DNA of 64,000 nucleotides from WRGT01 sp964450405 (lineage in GTDB: Bacteria; Spirochaetota; UBA4802; UBA5550): the NCBI GenBank assembly GCA_964450405.1, contig CAYVCQ010000002.1, forward strand, positions 388,945 to 452,944, read 5' to 3'. The position numbers and the translations under genes are program-made. The notes below the pieces were generated by a model. It had not been told where the DNA came from. It saw nothing but the letters and a program-made list of their open reading frames with translations, and searched no databases. Shown here in pieces: positions 28,117 through 37,119 of the stretch; the first letter of the stretch is position 1; the number at the start of each line of letters is the position of its first letter.

Positions 28117-30054
28117 CTAGTCTATATATTCCCTGCACCAGTATTCAACAACAACAAAAAGCCATATCTGGGCCCAGCTGCCGATTCCTTCCTTAAATAG
28201 ATTATACATACTATTGACATATTCATAAGAAAAGAATCCACGACTAACTACAGATTTGTACGAAAGAGCATCTTCAATATATTCACTGATATTATTCTTC
28301 ATCCAATGATCAAAAGGCATACCGAAACCTCTTTTTGGCTGAAGATCATAATCTTTCGGCAGATATTTTTTCCCGATATTTATAAGAATTTTTTTTGTAC
28401 CAAGTTCTCTATAGGTATTACTATAAGGGTCCTTGTCAGTAACATCATTTGAGACCTTGGCTGAATCACTAATTGATAGAGCAATCTTTAATATGACCGG
28501 ATCAATAAAAGGTACCCTAACCTCCAATGAATGAGTCATTGACATTACATCAATGTCCCGTAATAACTGATTTCTTAAATATCCATTAATACATAATGCA
28601 GAAACCCTGTTTAAAACCGAATCATTTCTTAGTTCATCAATATCATCATATTCTCTGCTTAAATCCCCGCCCTTTTTCATCTGCTTTAATATATTTTTAG
28701 TAAATATTTTATTGATGTCTATAAGTTCATTGATGTAATACTGCCGGCCAAATGCTGACGTAAAAGACGATCGGGATCTATACCTCTCAATAACACCGGA
28801 GAGTTTACCTGAAACCAACGCTGCATTATCAAATATTTTTAATGAAAATAAATTTGATAGAACTTTTTCTTTAACATCTGCATCTAAGAAATGAGCATCA
28901 AACTGAAGCATTTTCACAAACCACGGATAACCAGCAAAAAGTTCATCACCCCCTGTTCCTGATAGTGATACAGTAACGTTTTTTACAGCGGCCTGAGAGA
29001 CAAAATAACTGTTAACACCATCTACACTGGGCTGATCGAGGGATTTTATTATATGTAAAAAAGATTTTTTGAAATCATCGCCAGTTATAATAACCCTATT
29101 ATGATCGGTCCCGAGAAAATCGGCAATCTTTAATGCATCTTCAGATTCATCTATCCCGGAACCTTCAGATTCAAATCCAACAGAAAAAGTTTTTACTTTA
29201 TCACTCATGAGCTGAGACATTATTACAGTAATAAGTGAGGAATCAATCCCTCCGCTTAAAAAAGCACCAATTGGTACATCACTCACAAGCTGACACCTTA
29301 CTGATTCTGTTAATGCTTCAAAGAGATAATTTTCCTGTTCAATATATGATAATCTTGAAATTGAGTTATCCTTTTGAAACATATTTTTAATAAATTGTTG
29401 TGTGGTTATTCTACCATTTTTTTCTATAACAAATTTATGTCCAGGCATAAGCATAAAAATATCTTTGAGAATTGTCTGTGGTTGTTTGATTGAACCATAA
29501 GTGAAGAGTAGACGAAGTGCATCATGATTTATATTCTTATCAATTAAACCACTGGCAATCATTGCTTTCAATTCAGATGCAAAAATTACTTTTCCATTTT
29601 TTACTTTATAAAAAAGAGGTTTTATTCCAAATTGATCTCTCGCCAGCAACAAACGTTCCCGCCCGTCAGGTATACGTTTATCATAAATTGCAAGAGCGAA
29701 CATACCTCTTAATCTTGTTAAAAAGTCATCTCCATATTCCTCATAAAGTTTAAGGACAACTTCAGTATCTGAATCAGAATGAAATTTGTAACCTTTCTGA
29801 AGAAGGGCATTACGTTCTTCCCTGTAATTATATACTTCACCATTATATACTATGACAATATTTCCACATTCAGAAATCATCGGCTGATGTCCATGAGAAG
29901 TGGTGTCTATTATTGCAAGTCTTACCATCCCCAAAGTAACATTATGATCAATAAACGAACCGGAGTCATCCGGTCCTCTATGCTTTATAGCATCCAGCAT
30001 TTTATCAATAGACTTCTTATCTGAAAGTCCCCAAATACCGCTAATCCCGCACAT
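28117..30054 (-). CDS. asnB: AsnB-like glutamine-dependent amidotransferase
   Basis: A 645-residue class II amidotransferase: Cys2 (MCGISGIWG) is the glutaminase nucleophile, KHRGPDDSG and YNGEVYNY follow, and the synthetase half has the PP-loop SGGIDSSLI and SGTGGDELFAGY. In O-antigen clusters such proteins (WbpS type) are thought to amidate uronic acids. The neighbouring uronate-making genes favour that role over asparagine synthesis, though the sequence alone does not exclude asparagine. Confidence 0.85.
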   Translation of the reverse strand: MCGISGIWGLSDKKSIDKMLDAIKHRGPDDSGSFIDHNVTLGMVRLAIIDTTSHGHQPMISECGNIVIVYNGEVYNYREERNALLQKGYKFHSDSDTEVVLKLYEEYGDDFLTRLRGMFALAIYDKRIPDGRERLLLARDQFGIKPLFYKVKNGKVIFASELKAMIASGLIDKNINHDALRLLFTYGSIKQPQTILKDIFMLMPGHKFVIEKNGRITTQQFIKNMFQKDNSISRLSYIEQENYLFEALTESVRCQLVSDVPIGAFLSGGIDSSLITVIMSQLMSDKVKTFSVGFESEGSGIDESEDALKIADFLGTDHNRVIITGDDFKKSFLHIIKSLDQPSVDGVNSYFVSQAAVKNVTVSLSGTGGDELFAGYPWFVKMLQFDAHFLDADVKEKVLSNLFSLKIFDNAALVSGKLSGVIERYRSRSSFTSAFGRQYYINELIDINKIFTKNILKQMKKGGDLSREYDDIDELRNDSVLNRVSALCINGYLRNQLLRDIDVMSMTHSLEVRVPFIDPVILKIALSISDSAKVSNDVTDKDPYSNTYRELGTKKILINIGKKYLPKDYDLQPKRGFGMPFDHWMKNNISEYIEDALSYKSVVSRGFFSYEYVNSMYNLFKEGIGSWAQIWLFVVVEYWCREYID

Positions 30055-30055
30055 A

Positions 30056-30982
30056 TTATTTCATTTTCTCAAATACGATATAAATAGCCTGACCTCTCAG
30101 ATATTGAAAGTATTTGTAATTTTTTATCAATAATCTTTCAAATAATTTAGTCAAAAATCGGGTTAATATAGTCTTTATTTTTCTTATAACTACAGAATTG
30201 TCTTTAAAAAAGGAATTAACCCAGAAAGTTGAATAATAGGAATGATTTGTCAGAAGCAATGGTTCATATGCAATTCTTGAAATTTTTAATCCCGTTTTTT
30301 TTGCCAATATTTGAAATGTTTTTAATTTCCATCTTGTTAAATGATGAGGAGGCATATTCATAATACATGGGTCAATATATTTTAATGGGCCATCCTGATT
30401 GGGTACAGATATGCAAATCTTACCTCCAGGTTTAACAAGTTTTAAAAGAAAAATTATAAAACCTAGCGGATCTTCAACATGCTCAAGAACATGAAAGCAA
30501 AACACTGCATCAAAAAAACTATCTTTATTGTTTAAAATTTGATTATCAAGAATTTCAATTCCACGGGTTTCTGCTATTTTTGCTGCATCCTGATTATACT
30601 CAGTACCATAAGCCTTAATTCCTTTTTCTATACATTTCATTAAAAAATTTCCAGGACCGCATCCTATTTCTATAACTGACTGAAGTCCAACAACCTCTTT
30701 TAATGCTTCATGAAAATCCCATTTGTCATTTTCATAATAATCCATTTTACTTTGAAGTTCCTGATAAAACTCAGGTGTACCGCTTAACAAAGGATGAAAA
30801 ATACCCAACCTGCATTCAGGACAATCGTAAAGAGCAGTGATTTCCGTTTGCGCTTTCAGATTTTTAATAACACTATCGGAAAATTTAACATCCATCTTTT
30901 CCCAAAGACCCAATAAACTATCAATCGTATAGTTTTCACCGGTTCTCAACAATTTAGAATTGCAAACAGGGCAATTTTTCAT
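30056..30982 (-). CDS. SAM-dependent methyltransferase with N-terminal Cys pairs
   Basis: A 308-residue protein: CPVCNS and CPECRLG near the N-terminus (probable zinc site), motif I SVIEIGCGPGNFLM at ~residue 100, the acidic FCFHVLEHVEDP, and SVPNQDGP. It belongs with zinc-ribbon methyltransferases of glycan clusters and is separated from the AsnB-like gene by one base. It may methylate the glycan or its terminal sugar. Confidence 0.75.
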   Translation of the reverse strand: MKNCPVCNSKLLRTGENYTIDSLLGLWEKMDVKFSDSVIKNLKAQTEITALYDCPECRLGIFHPLLSGTPEFYQELQSKMDYYENDKWDFHEALKEVVGLQSVIEIGCGPGNFLMKCIEKGIKAYGTEYNQDAAKIAETRGIEILDNQILNNKDSFFDAVFCFHVLEHVEDPLGFIIFLLKLVKPGGKICISVPNQDGPLKYIDPCIMNMPPHHLTRWKLKTFQILAKKTGLKISRIAYEPLLLTNHSYYSTFWVNSFFKDNSVVIRKIKTILTRFLTKLFERLLIKNYKYFQYLRGQAIYIVFEKMK

Positions 30983-31004
30983 TTGGATAGAATCTCTCTA
31001 AATA

Positions 31005-31724
31005 TTATTTTTTTTCAACTGTAAAAGCAATCCCATGAAAACCAAATGATAATAATTCATGTAATATAATTTCCGGATTTTTTTCGAGCCACTCCCTACA
31101 AGCTCGCTGTTCTCCAAAATCAGGCAAATTACGATAACATCTCCAATCATCAAATATAATTACAGATCCTGTAACAATTTTATCAGTTATAAAATCCAGT
31201 ACCGGAATAGTAGACTCATATAAATCACAATCAATCCATGCTGCAGCGATTTTTTTTAAATCATGTCTAATTGTCAGTTCCTGATTTAGTACCTGGTCAA
31301 ACCAACCTTTTACAGAAACTATCTTCGAAATATCACGATGTTCTTTTTTTAAATTATTAATAAACATTTCTTCAGTAGATTCAAATTGACCTTTAAAAAA
31401 TGAGCTTGAGTACCCATCTGGAGCATCTACACCTTTTGGTTCTGGTAAACCACTAAATGAATCAAAAGCGAAAAATCTCATTGAATCAAAAATTGGGTGC
31501 ATAACTTTATATGCATAAGAAAAAGTAGTGCCTTGATAAACTCCAAATTCACAATAATCACCAGGTATTTCAGCACCAACAAGATAATCGGCTATATTAT
31601 CAATTGTATTCCATCTATTTCTATGATAATTGAATACACGCTCATATAGCTCTTTATTGTAGTTATTTATATCGTACACCAATTTTTTTATAATTCTAAT
31701 ATAAAATTTTTTAAACAAGTTCAT
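31005..31724 (-). CDS. TylF/MycF-type O-methyltransferase
   Basis: A 239-residue protein matching macrocin O-methyltransferase (TylF) relatives: YCEFGVYQGTTF (motif I), FFAFDSFSGLPEP, and AAWIDCDLYEST followed by IFDDWRCY, where the acidic residues bind Mg in the family. These enzymes O-methylate deoxysugars. It stands directly downstream of Wzt, a common place for O-antigen methylation genes. Confidence 0.8.
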   Translation of the reverse strand: MNLFKKFYIRIIKKLVYDINNYNKELYERVFNYHRNRWNTIDNIADYLVGAEIPGDYCEFGVYQGTTFSYAYKVMHPIFDSMRFFAFDSFSGLPEPKGVDAPDGYSSSFFKGQFESTEEMFINNLKKEHRDISKIVSVKGWFDQVLNQELTIRHDLKKIAAAWIDCDLYESTIPVLDFITDKIVTGSVIIFDDWRCYRNLPDFGEQRACREWLEKNPEIILHELLSFGFHGIAFTVEKK

Positions 31725-31744
31725 ATAAACCTCAAATATTATTT

Positions 31745-32989
31745 CTAATTATTACTAAAAACTACCTGGTAACTCCCAGGATAAATATGGGTATTACTAT
31801 TTTTTTCATGATTCAATTCAATACTAAAACGTGATGCATACTGAATTCCATCAATGTCTTCTCCTGTTTTTCCCATCCATAAACCAATAAGATATTCAGA
31901 AGGTTTTAATAAGACATTATTCAGAGTGAATTCTACATTTCTATTTTCTCCGGAATTTAGTGAAATGTAATTTCCTTTTAAAGCTGTATTAACATCTATA
32001 AGCCGATATCCATCTATGCTATATATAATCACAGCAACTATAATATCTTCAATTCCCTTTAAAGCTTCAATACCAAGTTTTATTTTAATATCATCACCCG
32101 GATAGAAATTCAATCTTCCTTCTTTATTTACAGAACTAACTTCAAGAGACCTGAACCTTACTTTCCCATTACCATATCTATCAGGATCATCTGAATAAAA
32201 ATTATAATCCTCGTTAAAAGCATTCATGTTCTCTTTCTGATAGAGTTCAATACCTTCTTGAGAATCACCATTAAAAACTATTTTGCCTTTATCTAGATAA
32301 ATAATTTTATTGCAAAGTGATGAAACAGCTCCCAGATTGTGGCTTACAAATATAACAGTTCTCCCCTCATTTTTACTGACACCCTCCATTTTCCCTAAAC
32401 ATTTTTTCTGAAAAGATGCGTCTCCAACTGCAAGAACCTCATCAACAATAAGTATCTCCGGCTCAAGATGAGCTGCAACGGCAAAGGCAAGGCGTACATA
32501 CATCCCTGATGAATATCTTTTAACAGGTGTATCAAGGAATTTTTCGACTTCAGAAAACGCTACTATCTCATCAAACTTCTTTTTAATTTCGACCCGTTTC
32601 ATTCCAAGTATTGTACCATTTAAATATATATTCTCTCTACCGGTAAGTTCCGGATGAAAACCTGTTCCAACTTCAAGCAGACTTGCGACACGGCCGTTTA
32701 TCTCTATTCTCCCCGTTGTCGGTTCAACAATCCTTGACAATATTTTAAGAAGAGTAGACTTCCCCGCCCCATTACGGCCAATAATACCAACTCTTTCACC
32801 CTTCTGAATTTCAAAATCAATTTCTTTTAAAGCCCAGAATTCTTCCACGGAATGTTCAGTTTGTTTCGCTTTTAAAACGTTTCGGATACCATTTGTTAAA
32901 GTTTCCCTGAATGTTTTATATGAAGGTTTATTTTCATGGGAAAGTATATACTTTTTACTTAGACTGCTGACTTTTATAATACTATTCAT
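31745..32989 (-). CDS. wzt: Polysaccharide ABC transporter ATPase with C-terminal carbohydrate-binding domain
   Basis: A 414-residue Wzt. Walker A is GRNGAGKST (residues 71-79), the signature is YSSGMYVRLAF, Walker B ILIVDEVLAVGD, with SHNLG as H-loop. Residues ~265-414 form an extra beta-rich domain (YPGDDIKIKLGIE ... HIYPGSYQVVF) like the Wzt C-terminal domain that binds the terminal residues of finished O-antigen. That implies export of a polymer with a recognised chain end. Confidence 0.92.
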   Translation of the reverse strand: MNSIIKVSSLSKKYILSHENKPSYKTFRETLTNGIRNVLKAKQTEHSVEEFWALKEIDFEIQKGERVGIIGRNGAGKSTLLKILSRIVEPTTGRIEINGRVASLLEVGTGFHPELTGRENIYLNGTILGMKRVEIKKKFDEIVAFSEVEKFLDTPVKRYSSGMYVRLAFAVAAHLEPEILIVDEVLAVGDASFQKKCLGKMEGVSKNEGRTVIFVSHNLGAVSSLCNKIIYLDKGKIVFNGDSQEGIELYQKENMNAFNEDYNFYSDDPDRYGNGKVRFRSLEVSSVNKEGRLNFYPGDDIKIKLGIEALKGIEDIIVAVIIYSIDGYRLIDVNTALKGNYISLNSGENRNVEFTLNNVLLKPSEYLIGLWMGKTGEDIDGIQYASRFSIELNHEKNSNTHIYPGSYQVVFSNN

Positions 32990-33013
32990 CCAATAACTTC
33001 CTGATTGTTTACG

Positions 33014-33838
33014 CTATATATTATCTGCAAATGTTCTTTCAGTTCTTCTGAAATACCAGACTCCAAAAAAAACAAACACAAGTGCCATAGAACACGAAAT
33101 TCCAAAACTTATTACAGGGAAAGATGCATCCCCTCCAAGTATTGACCACCTGAAAGCATCAATGACTCCAACCATGGGGTTAAAAGAATACAGCAATCTC
33201 CACTTCTCAGGTACAACTGATGAAGAAAAACCAACCGGAGATATATATAAACCAAGCTGAATCATGAATGGGACAATATACACAAAATCTCTGTATTTAA
33301 CATTCAATGAAGCAATATAGATACCTCCCCCGAATGCGATTATCGATGTTATAAACAACAATAAGGGAATGAATAAAATCTGAAATCCAGGCCAATATTG
33401 AAAGTACAACATCAGTCCTATTAAAATTATAAATGAAAATAAAAAATCTACAAATGCAACTCCAACTGAAGTTAATGGAACTATAATTCTAGGGAAATAT
33501 ACTTTTGTCAACAGGTTCGAATTTGCTATAAATGAATTTCCCGCAGATGAAAAAGCCTGCGAAAAAAACTGCCATGGAAGGAGAGCAGAGAATACCATGA
33601 TTGAGTATGGAGCTTTCCCCTCTGTCGGCAGTTTAGCAACTTTACTGAAAACAACAGTAAATATCAGCATAGTCAATAAAGGCCTTATAACTGCCCATGC
33701 TATACCCATTGCAGCCTGTTTATAACGTACTATAATATCACGCCATGTCAGAAAAAGAAACAATTCCCTGAATTTCCATATATCTATCCAGTAATGTTTT
33801 TCAGTTTTCCCTGCTTCGATTATTATCATCTCTGACAT
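33014..33838 (-). CDS. wzm: Polysaccharide ABC transporter permease
   Basis: A 274-residue ABC-2 permease with about six membrane segments. The N-terminal FREYLF-like FRELFLFLTWRDIIVRYK coupling helix, QPFFSQ-like PWQFFSQAFSSAGNSF and the C-terminal FNPMVGVIDAFRW are Wzm marks. With Wzt it exports the undecaprenyl-linked polymer across the inner membrane. No Wzx/Wzy pair was seen, so this is the probable main export route. Confidence 0.9.
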   Translation of the reverse strand: MSEMIIIEAGKTEKHYWIDIWKFRELFLFLTWRDIIVRYKQAAMGIAWAVIRPLLTMLIFTVVFSKVAKLPTEGKAPYSIMVFSALLPWQFFSQAFSSAGNSFIANSNLLTKVYFPRIIVPLTSVGVAFVDFLFSFIILIGLMLYFQYWPGFQILFIPLLLFITSIIAFGGGIYIASLNVKYRDFVYIVPFMIQLGLYISPVGFSSSVVPEKWRLLYSFNPMVGVIDAFRWSILGGDASFPVISFGISCSMALVFVFFGVWYFRRTERTFADNI

Positions 33839-33943
33839 TATATTACTTTCCTTCAGGTTATTTGAAGAGTATTATTTGTGATCATGGTACAGAATTTGCA
33901 TCTTATAAGAACTTTTAATTCAGGATCTTTATTCTAAAATAAT

Positions 33944-35350
33944 TTATTTAAATGTTTTCATTATATTATTAAGAATACTATAAAAATATTTTTTTCTAGC
34001 CACTTTTTTTTCACTTAAATTTTTTTGTTCAAGCGTTTCAAACAATATTATTTTCTTTCCATAATACGATTCTAATCTGCCGCTTTGATTAGGAGTTTCA
34101 ATCATTTCCATTGTATGATAAGGCATATATTTAAAAACTGGAAGAATAATAACATCGGTTGAATTTTTTATAATTTTTTCCCGTTCAACCATTTGATTTC
34201 TTAACTCGGTATAATCTTTCAACACATATAAATATGTTCCCAATGTCAGCAAGAGCAGAACAACTGTGATTTTTTTAATTTCTTTTACATTTATAATTCC
34301 TAATGACACATTAGTCATAAATATTATCAAAAAAACTACAGCTCCTAAATTTGCTCTTACCGGAAAATAAAGTGTTCCAATCATTGAACCGGCCGCTAAA
34401 ATAGAAATCAAAAGTTCAAAGTAATATTTTTTTATTATCCCCTTTAAAGTATCTCTTCTTTCTTTCTTTAAAAAATAAATAATAAAAATAAATAAACCTG
34501 AATACAATATTATTGAAAACAACATTGCCTGCAGTAAAAATTTTAAATATATCATCAATCTTAACAGCAATGATATATCTCCATACAACTCTCTATAAAA
34601 TGCTTTTACAGTAAAGAGCCTCAGCATACTTCCGGGAGAAAATAATAAAATTCCCGCACCAATTGCAAAACTCACCAGCAACAAAATTTGTTTTTTAGTA
34701 TACTTTCGATTTATAAAAATCCAAACTATAAGCCCTATCAGTACTGCTATGGAAATATTTTCTACCGAACACCCTGCCAATAATCCTAAAATCAAATATC
34801 CAGACATTTTAAAATAGTTGGTTTTTTCTGTTACATCAGATTCTTTTTTAAAAAAATATACAAAATATAAAATCCACACCATAGAAGTCAGATAAATTCC
34901 TGACCCCGATTTCCAAATCATCGTTTCTGAAAAAACAGGAATATTAAACCAGCACAAGAATAATATTATGCTTAATACTAAAATTTGTTTTTTTTCTTCT
35001 ATCTTTTTATAAAAATTAACATTTAAATATATCCCGAACAGCAATAAAACAAAAAAAACCGAGTTCACTACATCATAAATCATCTTGGGAAACTGTAATA
35101 AACTTTTTTCTATAAAAAATTGCGGCGCCCTGCCGCCATAATAAAGATAAAAATTTTTAGACGAGATCAGCAGATCCATCAGACTTTCAAATTTTTTTTC
35201 TCCCGCTGAGAGCGAACGCCCCCAAAGTTTCAAGCTGTAGTCATCGGCCATATACGGATAATCATAGTTCAATAAAAAAATGCAAACAAAGACAGATGCG
35301 AACATCAATAATTTTAAATATTTACTTTTTTTTATTCCCAGACTTTCCAT
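33944..35350 (-). CDS. DUF6056-type polytopic membrane protein
   Basis: A 468-residue protein with about ten membrane segments. YPYMADDYSLKLWG after the first helix followed by YYGGRAPQFF matches the DUF6056 family (acidic DD pair plus GGR), which is found in surface-glycan loci and may be a GT-C-like transferase. It lies between the regulator and wzm. A polymerase or decoration role cannot be told apart. Confidence 0.65.
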   Translation of the reverse strand: MESLGIKKSKYLKLLMFASVFVCIFLLNYDYPYMADDYSLKLWGRSLSAGEKKFESLMDLLISSKNFYLYYGGRAPQFFIEKSLLQFPKMIYDVVNSVFFVLLLFGIYLNVNFYKKIEEKKQILVLSIILFLCWFNIPVFSETMIWKSGSGIYLTSMVWILYFVYFFKKESDVTEKTNYFKMSGYLILGLLAGCSVENISIAVLIGLIVWIFINRKYTKKQILLLVSFAIGAGILLFSPGSMLRLFTVKAFYRELYGDISLLLRLMIYLKFLLQAMLFSIILYSGLFIFIIYFLKKERRDTLKGIIKKYYFELLISILAAGSMIGTLYFPVRANLGAVVFLIIFMTNVSLGIINVKEIKKITVVLLLLTLGTYLYVLKDYTELRNQMVEREKIIKNSTDVIILPVFKYMPYHTMEMIETPNQSGRLESYYGKKIILFETLEQKNLSEKKVARKKYFYSILNNIMKTFK

Positions 35351-35448
35351 TAAGCTATTCCTATACCCCGCACGGTATTCATATCAATATTGTCTTCATT
35401 GCATACATCGGCGTCCATAAATCAAATTGACCAAAATCAAATAATCGC

Positions 35449-35778
35449 TTAAAATTTAACAGACTCTTTAGCAGTTTTTATCTCCCCGGCAATTCTCTCA
35501 TATTCAGTTTCTTTCCTTTGTATAAAATCAATAGTAATATTATATTTCTCTTTTATACCCTTTGGTGTAAGCACATAACGGTAACCGGCTTTATTGCTGG
35601 AACCGATAAATCGCTCAAGCTTAATAATCCCTTTCTCTGCGAGGGCTTTGATGATAAAATTTATTTTCCCAAGACTTAACTGAAGTTTAGCTGCAAGTTC
35701 ACGTTGAGAGATATCTGAATTCTTCTCAATTTCAGATAAAACCATATATTCGGTGTCAAAATTATTTGCTGCGTTCAT
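35449..35778 (-). CDS. MarR-family EPS-associated transcriptional regulator
   Basis: A 109-residue winged-helix protein. Residues ~20-75 hold the HTH (ISQRELAAKLQLSLGKINF) and the wing (RYVLTPKGI); the C-terminus is a charged helix (FIQRKETEYERI). This is the short MarR type found at the head of exopolysaccharide clusters. It is the first gene of the minus-strand run that includes wzm and wzt. A palindrome overlaps its start codon, suggesting autoregulation. Part of it is repeated as a remnant at 38151-38280. Confidence 0.85.
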   Translation of the reverse strand: MNAANNFDTEYMVLSEIEKNSDISQRELAAKLQLSLGKINFIIKALAEKGIIKLERFIGSSNKAGYRYVLTPKGIKEKYNITIDFIQRKETEYERIAGEIKTAKESVKF

Positions 35779-35787
35779 ACCATGAAC
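35773..35787. promoter_or_regulatory. Palindromic operator over the regulator start codon
   Basis: GTTCAT-ACC-ATGAAC is a perfect inverted repeat that includes the start codon of the MarR-type gene. A related palindrome (GTTCA-N5-TGAAC) occurs at the same place in the remnant copy at 38275-38289. Binding by the regulator dimer is inferred. Confidence 0.6.
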
Positions 35788-35801
35788 AGGTTAATATAAG
35801 C

Positions 35802-35826
35802 GACTTTTTGTCAAGTAAGTTTGCAG
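35802..35826. repeat. Direct repeat, copy 1, carrying a TTGACA -35-like box
   Basis: A 25-base stretch identical to 38304-38328. Read on the minus strand it contains TTGACA (35814-35809), ~22 bases before the palindrome at 35773. No good -10 box is seen at normal spacing, so the promoter may be activator-dependent or weak. Confidence 0.75.
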
Positions 35827-35895
35827 TGGTAAATCATAAATCCACTTAACCATTCTGGTGTCTAACTTATCTCTCACGCTAGATTTTATTGCGCC

Positions 35896-37101
35896 CTACT
35901 TCATCACTTTTTCGAATGCTTCTACAATGTCCTTAAGATCATCTTTTGATAAATACTGATGGCACCCTATATAAAATGCATTATTACCGATATACTCCGC
36001 GTTGGGAAGTTTTCCTTCGTATGTTAATTTGTAATCCTTAAATGCCGGCTGTTGTGTAGGAATACTTAAAAAAAGCGGTCTTGATTCAATCCCGTTATCA
36101 AGAAGTGCTTTTCGAAGTTCCTCTCTTTTTATTTTTGATGAGGTTTTCATGATTATTGGATAAGCAAGATAGCTATAATCCTCTGAATATTTTGGAATGA
36201 TAAATGAATCCCCATAATTGGATAAATGTTCATTAAGATACTTAACATTATTCTGTCGTTTTTCTATTATTTCATCAAACTTTTTCAGCTGTATCAATCC
36301 AAGAGCCGGCTGAAATTCAGTGGTTTTAAAGTTATATCCAATAAATTCATGAAGAAAACGCGGATCACTCTCCATTCCGGATCTGGGACATACACCTTTA
36401 GACCGGGTACAAATTGTACAATCACAAACTCGGCCATTAGCTTTGATCTTCTTGATATTTTTATAAATTTTTTCATCATCTGTTACAACAGCGCCCATTT
36501 CACCAACCTGAATATTGTGAGCTATATAAAATGAATAATCAGCCAGTAATGAAAGTGTTCCGGTATTTTTACCTTTATATTTAGTGCCATGCGCCTGTGC
36601 AGTATCTTCGAAAGTAACAAGATCATATTTTTTTGCTATTTCATTCAAGCGGTCCATATCAGCGGGGTACCCCATTAGATGCACCGGAAGTATCATGCAA
36701 TATTCTTCCGGATTACCATCTGCAAAAATTGCCTCTACCTGATCAGCAATTAAGTCAAATGTTTCAAGATGAACATCAACATAAACAGGTTCAAGACCAA
36801 CAAGCTTTATTGCATTTGATGTAGCAATATATGTTGATGGTGTTGTTATTACCTTTGCCCCTTTTTTTACCTTCGGGAACCGGTCATCGTAGAGCAATGC
36901 AGTTAATGCTGCAATAATTGCCGAAGTACCTGAATTCAGCAAAACGCAATATTTTGTTCCAATAATTTTAGAGAATTCCTTTTCAAATTTAGCGACAGCT
37001 GTCCCTTCAGAAATCCGGCCCGATTCAAGAATATCATTAATAGCTTTTTTCTCTTCATCTCCGATTATATAGTCACCGACCTGAATCATTTTTTTTGACA
37101 T
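35896..37101 (-). CDS. E1-like PLP dehydratase homologue with His at the Lys site and a Cys cluster
   Basis: A 401-residue DegT/DnrJ-fold protein. At the Schiff-base position, where aminotransferases have Lys, it has His195 (SFYIAHNIQVGEMGAV). This is the substitution found in E1 (DdhC/RfbH) and ColD, sugar 3-dehydratases using PMP/PLP. Four cysteines follow closely (C226, C228, C231, C238; RVCDCTICTRSKGVCP), near the [2Fe-2S] region of E1 but with different spacing and without E1's first Cys. It is thus not a standard aminotransferase; a radical-type 3-dehydration or related reaction is inferred. It follows fcl. Confidence 0.75.
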   Translation of the reverse strand: MSKKMIQVGDYIIGDEEKKAINDILESGRISEGTAVAKFEKEFSKIIGTKYCVLLNSGTSAIIAALTALLYDDRFPKVKKGAKVITTPSTYIATSNAIKLVGLEPVYVDVHLETFDLIADQVEAIFADGNPEEYCMILPVHLMGYPADMDRLNEIAKKYDLVTFEDTAQAHGTKYKGKNTGTLSLLADYSFYIAHNIQVGEMGAVVTDDEKIYKNIKKIKANGRVCDCTICTRSKGVCPRSGMESDPRFLHEFIGYNFKTTEFQPALGLIQLKKFDEIIEKRQNNVKYLNEHLSNYGDSFIIPKYSEDYSYLAYPIIMKTSSKIKREELRKALLDNGIESRPLFLSIPTQQPAFKDYKLTYEGKLPNAEYIGNNAFYIGCHQYLSKDDLKDIVEAFEKVMK

Positions 37102-37119
37102 ATATTTTTCCTTTTTAAA

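Noticed and set aside
35779..35895. JUMPstart/ops antitermination element ahead of the large operon
   Set aside because: No GGCGGTAG-type core was found on either strand upstream of the regulator or of wzm.
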